Positions 18,433 to 27,569 of a DNA stretch of 64,000 nt are shown in pieces; within the stretch, counting starts at the first letter, position 1; every line of letters starts with the position of its first letter. Source of the DNA: Micrococcaceae bacterium RIT 802 (GTDB lineage: Bacteria; Actinomycetota; Actinomycetes; Actinomycetales; Micrococcaceae). Position numbers and translations under genes: made by a program. The notes under the pieces were generated by a model that was given only the letters and a program-made list of their open reading frames with translations, searched no databases and had not been told where the DNA came from. The DNA is taken from positions 124,001 to 188,000 of the forward strand of contig JAFEMX010000004.1 of NCBI GenBank assembly GCA_016892645.1, given 5' to 3'.

Positions 18433-19905
18433 ATGTCGTCACGGGAACAGGTCGCCGGCGCGCCACGCACGCTGGCCGAAAAGGTATGGAACGCCCACGT
18501 GGTGCGCGAGGGCAGCGGAGAGGGCGGGGCCCGGCAGCCGGACCTCATCTACATCGACCTGCATCTCATCCACGAGGTGACGTCCCCCCAGGCCTTCGAG
18601 GGGCTCCGGCTGGCGAACCGGCCGTTGCGCCGCCCGGACCTGACCATCGCCACGGAGGACCACAACACGCCGACGCTGGAGATCGACAAGCCGATCGCCG
18701 ACCTGACCTCGCGGACGCAGATCGACACCCTGCGCAACAACTGCGCCGAATTCGGGGTGCGCCTGCACTCGCTGGGGGACAAGGAGCAGGGCATCGTCCA
18801 TGTGGTCGGGCCCCAGCTGGGCCTGACCCAGCCCGGCGTGACCGTGGTCTGCGGCGACTCCCACACCTCCACCCATGGGGCCTTCGGCGCCCTGGCCTTC
18901 GGCATCGGCACCTCCGAGGTCGAGCACGTCATGGCCACCCAGACGCTCTCGCTCAAGCCGTTCAAGACGATGGGCATCAACGTCGAGGGGACGCTGCGTC
19001 CCGGGGTCACCTCCAAGGACATCATCCTGGCCATCATCGCCAAGGTCGGCACGGGCGGCGGGCAGGGCTACGTGCTGGAATACCGCGGCTCGGCCATCCG
19101 CGCGCTGTCGATGGAAGCCCGCATGACCATCTGCAACATGTCCATCGAAGCCGGGGCCCGCGCCGGCATGGTCGCCCCCGACCAGACCACCTTCGACTAC
19201 CTCGAAGGCCGCCCCCACGCCCCGCAGGGCGAGGACTGGGACGCCGCCGTCGAGTACTGGAAGACACTGCGCACCGACGACGACGCCGTGTTCGACGCCG
19301 AGGTCACCATCGACGCCGACGAGCTCGAGCCGTTCGTCACCTGGGGAACCAACCCCGGCCAGGGCGTCTCGCTGTCCCAGTCCGTTCCGGCCCCCGAGGA
19401 CTTCGAGGACGAGAACGCCCGCGCCGCCTGCGAACGCGCCCTCGACTACATGGACCTGACCGCCGGCACGCCGATGAAGGACATCCGCGTCGACACCGTG
19501 TTCCTGGGTTCCTGCACCAACTCCCGCATGGAGGACCTGCGCACCGCCGCCGACATCATCCGTGGGCGCGAGAAGGACCCGGACATCCGCATGATCGTCG
19601 TCCCCGGCTCGGCACGCGTCCGCCTCGAGGCCGAGGCCGAGGGCCTGGATCAGGTCTTCAAGGACTTCGGCGCCGAGTGGCGTTTCGCCGGGTGCTCGAT
19701 GTGCCTGGGCATGAACCCCGACCAGCTGGAAGAAGGGGAACGCTGCGCCTCGACCTCCAACCGCAACTTCGAGGGACGCCAGGGCAAGGGCGGACGCACG
19801 CATCTGGTCTCGCCGCTGGTCGCCGCGGCCACCGCGGTCCGCGGAACCTTGAGCTCACCCTCGGACCTCGACCCGGTCGACGGCGCAGCCGCCGTCGCAG
19901 CGTAA
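18433..19905 (+). CDS. leuC: 3-isopropylmalate dehydratase large subunit
   Basis: LeuC with LeuD isomerises 2-isopropylmalate to 3-isopropylmalate in leucine synthesis, using a [4Fe-4S] cluster. From ATG 18433 (after GGAGGAGAACGAC) it is 490 residues, normal length. Visible marks: EDHNTPT near 77, [23 protein letters not shown] near 140, and the cluster ligands in GSCTNSR near 358 and CSMCLGMN near 419. The product is cytoplasmic. leuD follows after 11 bases. A longer open frame back to 18148 crosses the divergent regulator gene and is not used. Confidence 0.97.
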   Translation: MSSREQVAGAPRTLAEKVWNAHVVREGSGEGGARQPDLIYIDLHLIHEVTSPQAFEGLRLANRPLRRPDLTIATEDHNTPTLEIDKPIADLTSRTQIDTLRNNCAEFGVRLHSLGDKEQGIVHVVGPQLGLTQPGVTVVCGDSHTSTHGAFGALAFGIGTSEVEHVMATQTLSLKPFKTMGINVEGTLRPGVTSKDIILAIIAKVGTGGGQGYVLEYRGSAIRALSMEARMTICNMSIEAGARAGMVAPDQTTFDYLEGRPHAPQGEDWDAAVEYWKTLRTDDDAVFDAEVTIDADELEPFVTWGTNPGQGVSLSQSVPAPEDFEDENARAACERALDYMDLTAGTPMKDIRVDTVFLGSCTNSRMEDLRTAADIIRGREKDPDIRMIVVPGSARVRLEAEAEGLDQVFKDFGAEWRFAGCSMCLGMNPDQLEEGERCASTSNRNFEGRQGKGGRTHLVSPLVAAATAVRGTLSSPSDLDPVDGAAAVAA

Positions 19906-19916
19906 GGACACCAGAC

Positions 19917-20519
19917 ATGGAAAAGATCACCACCCACACCGGTGTCGGCGTTCCGCTGCGCCAATCCGACGTCGACACCGACCAGATCATCCCCGCCGTC
20001 TACCTCAAGCGCATCACGCGCACCGGCTTCGACGATGCCCTGTTCGCCCGCTGGCGCAAGGATCCGAACTTCGTGCTGAACCAGGAGGCCTACTCGGCCG
20101 GTTCGGTCCTCGTGGCCGGCCAGGACTTCGGCACCGGTTCCTCCCGTGAGCACGCCGTCTGGGCACTGAAGGACTACGGCTTCCGCGCCGTCCTCTCCTC
20201 CCGCTTCGGCGACATCTTCCGGGGCAACTCCGGGAAGCAGGGCCTGGTCGCCGCCCAGGTCGCCCAGGGTGACATCGAACTCATCTGGAAGGAACTGGAC
20301 AACCACCCCGGAACCACGGTCACCGTCGACCTCGCATCGCGGACCGTGACCTGTGGCTCCATCGTGGCCCCCTTCGAGATCGACGACTACACGCGGTGGC
20401 GCCTCATGGAGGGCCTGGACGACATCGGACTGACCCTCCAACACGAGCAGGACGTCACCGATTACGAGGCGACGCGGCCCAGCTGGAAGCCCAAGACGCT
20501 CCCCGCCAAGCTCTCCTGA
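19917..20519 (+). CDS. leuD: 3-isopropylmalate dehydratase small subunit
   Basis: LeuD is the small subunit that completes the active site of the LeuCD isomerase. 200 residues from ATG 19917, the family's usual size. It shows [14 protein letters not shown] near 18-32, [13 protein letters not shown] near 68-80 and [15 protein letters not shown] near 94-108, all typical. It lies 11 bases after leuC in one transcription unit and is followed by a strong hairpin at 20556-20587. Confidence 0.97.
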   Translation: MEKITTHTGVGVPLRQSDVDTDQIIPAVYLKRITRTGFDDALFARWRKDPNFVLNQEAYSAGSVLVAGQDFGTGSSREHAVWALKDYGFRAVLSSRFGDIFRGNSGKQGLVAAQVAQGDIELIWKELDNHPGTTVTVDLASRTVTCGSIVAPFEIDDYTRWRLMEGLDDIGLTLQHEQDVTDYEATRPSWKPKTLPAKLS

Positions 20520-20555
20520 CCCACCCCTGCCGGGCCTTCCGCTGGCAGCGAATCA

Positions 20556-20587
20556 CGGCCCCGGAACGGCACTGCGTTCCGGGGCCG
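20556..20587 (+). terminator. Hairpin terminator candidate after leuD
   Basis: A 13-bp perfect GC-rich stem (CGGCCCCGGAACG / CGTTCCGGGGCCG) with a 6-base loop, 36 bases after the leuD stop. No U-tract follows, as is common in actinobacteria. It separates leuCD from murA. Confidence 0.65.
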
Positions 20588-20664
20588 TCGGGGGTCCGGG
20601 CTGTATGCTTACCGGGAACCTTCGGAGATTTCGAAGAACCCAGACAAGTGTGAGGTTTTGATAC

Positions 20665-21999
20665 ATGGGCAAGGTCCTGACTATCCACGGCGGAGTGCCG
20701 CTGAAGGGGAGAGTAAAGGTCAGGGGGGCCAAGAACCTGGTGCCGAAGGCGATGGTCGCCTCGCTGCTGGGCAACACGCCGTCGGTGCTGCGCAACGTAC
20801 CGGAAATCAAGGACGTCGACGTCGTCACCAGCCTGCTGCAGATCCATGGCGTCACGGTCAGCAAGGATCCGGAGACCGGCGACCTGACCCTGGATCCACA
20901 GGGCGCGAAGACGGCCCCGTCGAACGAGATCGACGCCCACGCCGGCGACTCACGCATCCCGATCCTCTTCTGCGGCCCGCTGATCCACAGCATCGGCGAG
21001 GCATTCATCCCCGATCTGGGCGGCTGCCGGATCGGCGACCGGCCCATCGACTTCCATCTGGAAGTGCTGCGCAATTTCGGTGCCGTCGTGGACAAGCGCC
21101 CCAATGGCATCGCCATCAGCGCCCCGCACGGCCTCAAGGGTGCCAAGGTCGCGCTGCCGTATCCCAGCGTCGGCGCCACCGAGCAGGTCCTGCTCACCGC
21201 CGTCCGCGCCGAGGGCATCACCGAGCTCACCGGTGCCGCCGTCGAGCCCGAGATCATGGACCTCATCGCCCTGCTGCAGAAGATGGGCGCCATCATCACG
21301 GTGCAAACCGACCGCGTCATCCGCATCGAGGGCGTGCGGGAACTGCACGGGTACAACCACAAGGCCATCCCCGACCGCAACGAGGGTGCCTCCTGGGCCT
21401 CCGCCGCGCTGGTCACCCGGGGCGACATCTACGTCGAGGGCGCCGACCAGCAGGACCTGACCTCGTTCCTGAACACCTACCGCAAGGTCGGCGGCGACTT
21501 CGAGGTGCATGACGACGGCATCCGCTTCTTCCACCCCGGCGGCGAACTGAAACCGCTGGTGCTGGAAACCGACGTGCACCCCGGTTTCATGACCGACTGG
21601 CAGCAGCCCCTCGTGGTGGCCCTGACCCAGGCCCACGGCGTCTCGATCGTCCACGAGACCGTCTACGAGAACCGCTTCGGCTTCACCGATGCGCTGGTGC
21701 GCATGGGGGCCACGATCCAGCTGCACCGCGAGTGCCTCGGTGCCGTGCCCTGCCGCTTCGGCCAGCGCAACTTCCAGCACTCGGCCGTCATCACCGGGCC
21801 GGTGCAGCTGGTCGGTCGCGACATCGACATCCCCGACCTGCGCGGCGGGTTCTCCCACCTCATCGCCGCCCTGGCCGCGGAGGGAACCAGCCACGTGACC
21901 GGCATCGAGCTGATCAGCCGCGGCTACGAGAAGTTCCTGGACAAGCTCCACGGCCTCGGTGCCCGCGTTGAAATCGGCGAAACCGCCGAAGTCGCCTAG
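20665..21999 (+). CDS. murA: UDP-N-acetylglucosamine 1-carboxyvinyltransferase
   Basis: MurA adds enolpyruvate to UDP-GlcNAc, the first committed step of peptidoglycan synthesis. 444 residues from ATG 20665. The conserved Lys-Asn pair is K23-N24 and the catalytic loop reads GGCRIGDRP with Cys121, the residue that fosfomycin alkylates. Mycobacteria carry Asp at this position, so this enzyme is of the Cys type. The protein is slightly longer than E. coli MurA. It starts the cluster murA-plsC-gpsA-ddl; the next start is 7 bases downstream. A TATGCT sequence at 20604-20609 could be its -10 element. Confidence 0.95.
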   Translation: MGKVLTIHGGVPLKGRVKVRGAKNLVPKAMVASLLGNTPSVLRNVPEIKDVDVVTSLLQIHGVTVSKDPETGDLTLDPQGAKTAPSNEIDAHAGDSRIPILFCGPLIHSIGEAFIPDLGGCRIGDRPIDFHLEVLRNFGAVVDKRPNGIAISAPHGLKGAKVALPYPSVGATEQVLLTAVRAEGITELTGAAVEPEIMDLIALLQKMGAIITVQTDRVIRIEGVRELHGYNHKAIPDRNEGASWASAALVTRGDIYVEGADQQDLTSFLNTYRKVGGDFEVHDDGIRFFHPGGELKPLVLETDVHPGFMTDWQQPLVVALTQAHGVSIVHETVYENRFGFTDALVRMGATIQLHRECLGAVPCRFGQRNFQHSAVITGPVQLVGRDIDIPDLRGGFSHLIAALAAEGTSHVTGIELISRGYEKFLDKLHGLGARVEIGETAEVA

Positions 22000-22006
22000 G
22001 GCGGTC

Positions 22007-22780
22007 ATGAACGCAGAGCGGGGACAGCGCCTGGTCTTCGGTGTGATGGCCGGCATCGCCAGACCACTGATGAACGTGCTGATGGCCAAGTCGTGGACCG
22101 GGTTCGACAAGTTGCCGCCCGGGGGCTTCATCGCCTGTCCGAACCACGTCACCGAGATCGACCCCGTGGTCGTGGGGCATGCCTTCTACAACCAGGGCCG
22201 CCTGCCGCGCTACCTGGCCAAGGAATCGCTGTTCAAGGTGCCGGTCCTGGGCCGTGCACTGCGGGCATCCCGCCAGATCCCGGTCACCCGTTCATCGAAC
22301 AATGCCAACACCTCGCTGGCGGTTGCGCGGGAAGTGCTCGACGCGGGCGACGTCATCATCATCTACCCCGAGGGCACGTTGACCCGGGACCCGGATGAAT
22401 GGCCGATGCGGGGTCGCACCGGCGCTGCCCGGCTGGCCCTGCAGACCGGGGCGCCCGTGGTCCCCATCGCCCACTGGGGTGCCCAACAGGTCCTTCCCCG
22501 CTACGGGAAGTCCCTGAAGATCCTGCCCCGCAAGCGTGTCCGCGTCCTGGTCGGCGAGCCGGTCGACCTGTCCGATCTGCGCGACGGGCCCCTGACCCGT
22601 TCCGTCCTCGACGAGGCGACCACGCGGATCATGGATGCCCTCACCGCGCTGGTCGCCGAGCTGCGGGGCGAAACACCCCCGGAGAGCCGCTGGGACCCGA
22701 GCGAGCACGGCCAAGCCGCGACCGGGCGGCTGTCCATCGACGAGAAACCGACCGACGACGAGCAGGGAGGCACACGATGA
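22007..22780 (+). CDS. plsC: 1-acyl-glycerol-3-phosphate acyltransferase
   Basis: A 257-residue PlsC-type enzyme that acylates lysophosphatidic acid to phosphatidic acid at the membrane. ATG 22007 was chosen because it lies 7 bases after murA; the open frame extends upstream inside murA. Motifs in order: NHVTEID (the HX4D catalytic site) near 43-49, the block at RYLAKESLFKVP near 65, and YPEGTLTRD near 117. The C-terminal 40 residues are acidic and probably disordered. Its stop overlaps the gpsA start as ATGA, so both glycerophospholipid steps are made together. Confidence 0.92.
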   Translation: MNAERGQRLVFGVMAGIARPLMNVLMAKSWTGFDKLPPGGFIACPNHVTEIDPVVVGHAFYNQGRLPRYLAKESLFKVPVLGRALRASRQIPVTRSSNNANTSLAVAREVLDAGDVIIIYPEGTLTRDPDEWPMRGRTGAARLALQTGAPVVPIAHWGAQQVLPRYGKSLKILPRKRVRVLVGEPVDLSDLRDGPLTRSVLDEATTRIMDALTALVAELRGETPPESRWDPSEHGQAATGRLSIDEKPTDDEQGGTR

Positions 22781-23808
22781 GACCCGCACCGCGCAAGATC
22801 GCCGTCCTGGGTGCCGGCAGCTGGGGAACGACCTTCGCCAAGGTCCTGGCCGATTCCTGTGACGACGGCGGAACCACGGTCCAGCTGTGGGCCCGCCGCC
22901 CGGAGGTGGCCGAGGAGATCACCGCCCTCCACACCAACGCCACTTATCTCAAGGAAATCCGCCTCCCGGCGAACATCACCGCCTCCTCCGACGCCGGCGT
23001 CGTGCTGGCCGACGCGGAAATGGTGGTCCTGGCCGTCCCGGCCCAACAGCTCCGCCGGCAATTGCGGGAGATCGGGCACCTGATCCCCTCCGGCGCCGTC
23101 ATCGTTTCCCTCATGAAGGGGCTGGAACGGGAAACCGACGCCCGGATGACCGAGGTCATCGCCGAGGAACTGGCCTGGCCCCAAGACGCGATCGCCGTCA
23201 TCTCCGGCCCCAACCTGGCCATGGAAATCGCCCGACAGGAACCCACCGCCTCGGTCGTAGCGTGTCCCGACGAGGAGACCGCCGCCTGGATCGCCAACGC
23301 CTGCTCGCCCGACTACTTCCGGCCGTACACGAACACCGACCTCATCGGCGTCGAGATCGGCGGCATCGTGAAGAATGTCATCGCCCTCGCCGTGGGCATC
23401 TGCGACGGCCGCGGCATGGGAGATAACACGAAGGCCTCCGTCATCACCCGCGGTCTGGCCGAAACCACCCGCCTGGCGCTGGCCGTCGGCGGGAAGCTCG
23501 AGACCATGTCCGGGCTGGCCGGGCTGGGTGACCTCGTGGCCACCTGCTCTTCGCCGCTGTCGCGCAACCGCACCGCCGGCCGCCACCTCGGCAACGGGCT
23601 GGGCCTCGAGGAAGTCAACGGCGTCATGACCCAGACGGCGGAAGGCATCAAGTCCGCCCGCGCCGTGCTGGACCGGGCCCGCAGCGTCGACGTGGAGATG
23701 CCCATCACCGAAGCCGTCGTCATGGTCCTCGAGGGCCACTTGACGGTCTCCGACATGGCCGAACGCCTGCTGGGACGCGAACTGAAATCCGAAGGAGAAG
23801 CCTCATGA
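22777..23808 (+). CDS. gpsA: Glycerol-3-phosphate dehydrogenase [NAD(P)+]
   Basis: GpsA reduces dihydroxyacetone phosphate to sn-glycerol 3-phosphate, the precursor of phospholipids and of CDP-glycerol used by the teichoic-acid genes in this window. 343 residues. The N-terminal NAD site is VLGAGSWGTTFAKVLA (10-25); the central helix motif ISGPNLAMEIA is near 145-155; the substrate region GIVKNVIALAVG with its conserved Lys is near 196-207. The start overlaps the plsC stop, and its own stop overlaps ddl, both as ATGA. Confidence 0.96.
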   Translation: MRPAPRKIAVLGAGSWGTTFAKVLADSCDDGGTTVQLWARRPEVAEEITALHTNATYLKEIRLPANITASSDAGVVLADAEMVVLAVPAQQLRRQLREIGHLIPSGAVIVSLMKGLERETDARMTEVIAEELAWPQDAIAVISGPNLAMEIARQEPTASVVACPDEETAAWIANACSPDYFRPYTNTDLIGVEIGGIVKNVIALAVGICDGRGMGDNTKASVITRGLAETTRLALAVGGKLETMSGLAGLGDLVATCSSPLSRNRTAGRHLGNGLGLEEVNGVMTQTAEGIKSARAVLDRARSVDVEMPITEAVVMVLEGHLTVSDMAERLLGRELKSEGEAS

Positions 23809-24929
23809 GCCAGGACAACGTCACCAAGACACGGGTCGCACTGCTCTTCGGCGGCCGCTCCCCGGAACATGCTGTCAGCTGCGTCACCGCGGCGGGCATC
23901 CTGCGCGTGCTCGATCCGGCAAAGTACGACGTCGTGCCGATCGGGATCACCCGACAGGGCCAATGGACGATCACCCAGTCCGACCCGGAATCCTGGTCCC
24001 TGAGCTCCGGGAAGTCACCCGAGATCGAAGCCAGCGGCGAGTCCCTGCAGCTGGCCCGGACCGACGGCGGCAGCGAGCTGATCGGGCACAGCGCCTCCGG
24101 GGCGTTCCGCAGCCTGGGCTCGGTCGACGTCGTGTTCCCCGTGCTGCATGGCTCCTTCGGGGAGGACGGCACCGTGCAGGGCCTGTTGGAACTCGCCGAC
24201 ATCCCGTACGTGGGTTCCGGCGTTGCCGCCAGCGCGATCGGCATGGACAAGCATTTCGCGAAGCTCGCCTTCGAAGCGGCCGGACTCGAGGTGGGTCCCT
24301 ACGAGGTGATCACCGACAAGCAGTGGCAGCGCGACCGGGACGGATCCCTGGCCCGCGTGTCCCGCCTGGCGTACCCGCTGTTCGTCAAGCCGGCACGCGC
24401 CGGATCCTCCGTCGGCGTCAGCCGCGTCGCCGACGACGCCGGACTGGTCGAGGCCATCGAGGCTGCACGCGAGCACGATCCGAAGGTCATCATCGAGGAG
24501 GGGATCGCAGGCCGGGAGATCGAATGCGGCGTCCTCGAGGGGCGTGGCGCCGAGCTGCCCCGCACCTCGCTGCCCGGTGAAATCGCCGTCACCGCCGGAG
24601 CCGACACCTTCTACGACTTCAATGCCAAGTACGTCGACGGGGGAGCGGCCGAACTCAGCTGCCCGGCAGACCTGCCGCAGGAGCAGGTCTCGGCCATCCG
24701 CGAATACGCAGCCGTGGCCTTCGACGCGATCGGCGGCGAGGGCCTGGCCCGGGTGGACTTCTTCTACACCGACGACGGCCGATGGGTGATCAACGAGATC
24801 AACACCATGCCCGGGTTCACCCCCATCAGCATGTACCCGCGGATCTGGAACGAAACCGGGATCAACTACGCGGAGCTGGTGGACGAGTTGATCTGGCTCG
24901 CGATGAACCGGCGTACCGGCCTTCGCTAG
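23805..24929 (+). CDS. ddl: D-alanine--D-alanine ligase
   Basis: Ddl joins two D-alanines with ATP for the peptidoglycan stem. 374 residues. It begins VALLFGGRSPEHAVSC (10-25), has HGSFGEDGTVQG near 115 and the lid/ATP region FVKPARAGSSVGVSRV near 195, EIECGVLEG near 239, and ends with the metal-site motif INEINTMPGFTP near 331-342. It is the last gene of the murA-plsC-gpsA-ddl operon and meets the DUF3515 gene tail to tail, with a 58-base gap. Confidence 0.96.
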   Translation: MSQDNVTKTRVALLFGGRSPEHAVSCVTAAGILRVLDPAKYDVVPIGITRQGQWTITQSDPESWSLSSGKSPEIEASGESLQLARTDGGSELIGHSASGAFRSLGSVDVVFPVLHGSFGEDGTVQGLLELADIPYVGSGVAASAIGMDKHFAKLAFEAAGLEVGPYEVITDKQWQRDRDGSLARVSRLAYPLFVKPARAGSSVGVSRVADDAGLVEAIEAAREHDPKVIIEEGIAGREIECGVLEGRGAELPRTSLPGEIAVTAGADTFYDFNAKYVDGGAAELSCPADLPQEQVSAIREYAAVAFDAIGGEGLARVDFFYTDDGRWVINEINTMPGFTPISMYPRIWNETGINYAELVDELIWLAMNRRTGLR

Positions 24930-24987
24930 CGGGTAGGTGCGCGCGGCAACGCGCCATCGGCGATGCGGTGGCCCTGACAGGTGCGTG

Positions 24988-25479
24988 CTAGGGCAGATCC
25001 TCGGACTTGCTGAGCGTGCTGCACTTCCCGTCTGCGGGAATCCGTTCCGCAGCGCTGGAAAGCTGGGCGAGGACGGAGCTGGACGGGACCTCATTCGGGT
25101 TGAAGAGGACCTCCGTGGCCGGCGTCCGCCCGTAGGTCGTCAGCGTCCAGGCCACGTCACCTTCCTTGGCCACCCAATCAACACCGTTGACCGAAACGCA
25201 GGGATCCGTGGTGGGGCCGGGGACGTTCACGCCACACCGGAGGATGATCTTCGACGGATCGCCCCAGACGGCGGTGGCCTGGCTGGTGGTGTCCCGCAAG
25301 GTGTAGCCGGCGACTTCCTCCGGCATCGTGACCATCATGTCCGCGCACCGCGGGTTCGACGCGTCCGCTGCCGGCTCGACATTGGCCGGTGATGAACACC
25401 CCGCGAGGGCCAGCCCGGAGCAGAGGACGAGAAGAGCCGGGATCGCCCGGCGGGCAGGAAGATCAACAGGCAAACGCAC
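24988..25479 (-). CDS. DUF3515 lipoprotein
   Basis: A 163-residue secreted lipoprotein. Residues 9-27 form the signal peptide with lipobox LALAGC, so Cys27 would be lipidated and anchor the protein on the outer face of the membrane. The mature part matches DUF3515: CADMMV, GYTLRDT, the conserved LRCGVNVPGPT block and VDWV. Start is GTG 25479. The gene is found next to ddl across actinobacteria; its function is not known. Four cysteines outside the lipobox could form disulfides. It is divergent from the LCP gene at 25546. Confidence 0.88.
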   Translation of the reverse strand: MRLPVDLPARRAIPALLVLCSGLALAGCSSPANVEPAADASNPRCADMMVTMPEEVAGYTLRDTTSQATAVWGDPSKIILRCGVNVPGPTTDPCVSVNGVDWVAKEGDVAWTLTTYGRTPATEVLFNPNEVPSSSVLAQLSSAAERIPADGKCSTLSKSEDLP

Positions 25480-25545
25480 CCATCCACTCTATCGCGTCTG
25501 GTCACCGCTAGGATGGTACGGCAAGCATGGCTACGAAAGGCTGAC

Positions 25546-26583
25546 ATGTCCGAAGAGAACATGGACTACGACTACGGGCAACCGGAGCGCAAGAAGAAGC
25601 ATCCGGTCCGGGCGACCATCATCACCCTGTTGTCCCTGGTCGTGATCGCGGCGGTCATCGCCGGCGGCTACCTCTTCTCCCTGGCGAAGAGTTTCGATGA
25701 CAAAAGCCAGAAGATCGAAAAGGCCTTCCCCGCAGAATCGCTGCGTCCCGAGAAGAAGGACACCGGAGCCAAGAACATCCTGCTGTTGGGCAGTGACTCG
25801 CGTGGCGGCTCCGGCGAGACCGAGAACCTCGCAGGCGTTCCCAACGCCGGTCGCTCGGACACCATCATGCTGGTGCACGTTCCCGCGGACCACAAGGATG
25901 TGTTCGTCACCTCGATCATGCGCGATACGTGGGTGCCGATTCCCGGGAAGGGAACCCACAAGATCAACGCCGCCTTCTCCTACGGCGGCGTCCCCAAGGC
26001 CGTGGAAACGATCGAGTCGCTGCTGGACACGCGCATCGACCACGTCGCCTCCATCGACATGGAGGGCTTCAAGGGCCTGACGGATGCGCTCGGCGGCGTG
26101 GACATCAATGTCCCCATCGGCTTTTCGACCAACAACGGCCACCGGGACTTCTCCTTCTCGGCCGGAAAACAGCACATGGACGGTGAGAATGCTCTCGCCT
26201 TCGTCCGCGAACGCAAGGCCTTCAAGGACGGCGACTACCAGCGCGTGAAGGATCAGCAGATCTTCCTCAAGGCAGTCGTCAACAAGCTCCTGGCTCGAGA
26301 TACGCTGACCAATCCGGCCAAGGTCTCCAATGTCGTCGATGAACTCTCGCCCTACGTTTCGGTCGATGATTCGCTGGACGCGGCCGAGCTGGGCAAGCTG
26401 GGGGTTTCGCTGGCCGGGGTCCGCGGCAATGACCTGCACTTCTTCACGTTGCCGAACCTCGGCACCGGCCGTTCGGCGGACGGACAGTCCATCGTGGTCC
26501 CCGACAACGACGCCATCGACGAGCTCGCCACCGCGCTGGGAGACGACAACGTCGACGAATTCGTGCGGTCGCACGGGCTCTAA
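25546..26583 (+). CDS. LytR-CpsA-Psr (LCP) family glycopolymer ligase
   Basis: LCP proteins transfer wall teichoic acid or other glycopolymers from the lipid carrier to peptidoglycan outside the cell. 345 residues from ATG 25546, preceded by GAAAGG. One membrane anchor at about 22-45, then the LCP domain: ILLLGSDSRGG near 80, RSDTIMLVHV near 104, SIMRDTWVPIPG near 124, HKINAAFSYGG near 138, RERKAFKDGDYQRVKDQQ near 214. The Arg and Asp residues that bind the pyrophosphate are there. The gene sits where many actinobacteria have thiL. A close relative is at 33978-35063. Confidence 0.9.
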   Translation: MSEENMDYDYGQPERKKKHPVRATIITLLSLVVIAAVIAGGYLFSLAKSFDDKSQKIEKAFPAESLRPEKKDTGAKNILLLGSDSRGGSGETENLAGVPNAGRSDTIMLVHVPADHKDVFVTSIMRDTWVPIPGKGTHKINAAFSYGGVPKAVETIESLLDTRIDHVASIDMEGFKGLTDALGGVDINVPIGFSTNNGHRDFSFSAGKQHMDGENALAFVRERKAFKDGDYQRVKDQQIFLKAVVNKLLARDTLTNPAKVSNVVDELSPYVSVDDSLDAAELGKLGVSLAGVRGNDLHFFTLPNLGTGRSADGQSIVVPDNDAIDELATALGDDNVDEFVRSHGL

Positions 26584-26606
26584 CCGTCCCGTGAGGGGAA
26601 AATAAC

Positions 26607-27569
26607 ATGACCGGCAAAATCGCCACGGGGGTGCCCGGGGCTGCGGCGTGGCTGGAGTCCATGGTGGGCTCGCTGGCCAACCACAGTGACCGGCTGGATG
26701 CCATCAACATCTTCCCCGTGGCGGACGGCGACACCGGTTCCAACCTCTACCTCACGGCCCGCACTGCCCACGACGCGGTCTCCGTCCTGGAGACCGACGA
26801 CATTGGCGAATTCCTGGCCACGGCCGGTCGTGCGGGGATGGAATCGGCCCGCGGAAACTCCGGAACGCTGCTGGCCGTGTTCCTCATAGGATTCTCGGAG
26901 CCGCTGCGCGGACACCAAAGACTGAACGGACCACTGCTCGCCGCGGCTCTCGAACGAGGGCGGGTCCGTGCCTGGTCCGCGCTGAGCGACCCGGTACCGG
27001 GAACCATGCTCTCCGTGGCGGCTTCCGCCGCCCGGGCCGCAGGCGAGGCCATGGCGGCCTCGACGGCTGACTCGTCCAGCAGGGCCCATCTGCGGGAAGT
27101 CCTCGATGCCGTACGCGTGGCGGCCCTGGCCTCGGTGGTCAGCACCGAGAGCCAGCTCGGAGCCCTGTCGAATGCCCGTGTGGTCGATGCCGGAGCCGTC
27201 GGGATGATGCTGGTGATCGATACGCTCCATGCGGCTGTCACCGGTGAACCACTCGACGAATCCCGCTACACGCCATTGCATGGATACGGGATCCAGGATC
27301 CCCACATCCATTCCGCCACCGCCGCGGAGGAAGGGGTCGAGGTCATGTGCACCATAGCGCTGGACGCGCTGGAAGCAGCAACCTTGCGGGCACGCCTGGA
27401 CTCCATCGGGACGTCGGTGGTCATGAGCGCTGTCAGCGACGGAGCCGACGGCTACCGCTGGCGGGTGCACGTCCATGTCCCCCGGGCCGAGGACGCGCTG
27501 GAGGCCATCCGCTTGGCCGGTGATCCAGTCAACATCTCCGTCACGGATCTGTGCACGCACGATGCCTGA
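26607..27569 (+). CDS. DAK2 (DhaL-like) domain protein
   Basis: A 320-residue protein whose N-terminal 200 residues form a DhaL/DAK2 ATP-binding domain: INIFPVADGDTGSNLYLT near 33-50 supplies the metal-binding Asp residues, and GMESARGNSG near 75 the nucleotide loop. Family members include the FakA fatty-acid kinase, but the C-terminal section here (about 205-320) is shorter than in FakA, so I give no exact substrate. The gene is a constant neighbour of recG in actinobacteria. Its last 8 bases overlap recG. Start ATG 26607 follows AGGGGAA. Confidence 0.85.
   Translation: MTGKIATGVPGAAAWLESMVGSLANHSDRLDAINIFPVADGDTGSNLYLTARTAHDAVSVLETDDIGEFLATAGRAGMESARGNSGTLLAVFLIGFSEPLRGHQRLNGPLLAAALERGRVRAWSALSDPVPGTMLSVAASAARAAGEAMAASTADSSSRAHLREVLDAVRVAALASVVSTESQLGALSNARVVDAGAVGMMLVIDTLHAAVTGEPLDESRYTPLHGYGIQDPHIHSATAAEEGVEVMCTIALDALEAATLRARLDSIGTSVVMSAVSDGADGYRWRVHVHVPRAEDALEAIRLAGDPVNISVTDLCTHDA

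Noticed and set aside
18486-20519. A 677-codon frame running through leuC into leuD
   Set aside because: The leuC part is a shifted frame rich in Arg/Gly/Pro; only its last 200 codons, from 19917, are real (leuD).
22501-23739. A 412-codon minus-strand frame opposite gpsA
   Set aside because: Asp/Gly/His-rich composition of an antisense shadow; gpsA has all family motifs.
24930-24987. Possible terminator between ddl and the DUF3515 gene
   Set aside because: Only short GCGCG/CGCGC pairing with no stable long stem, too weak to call.
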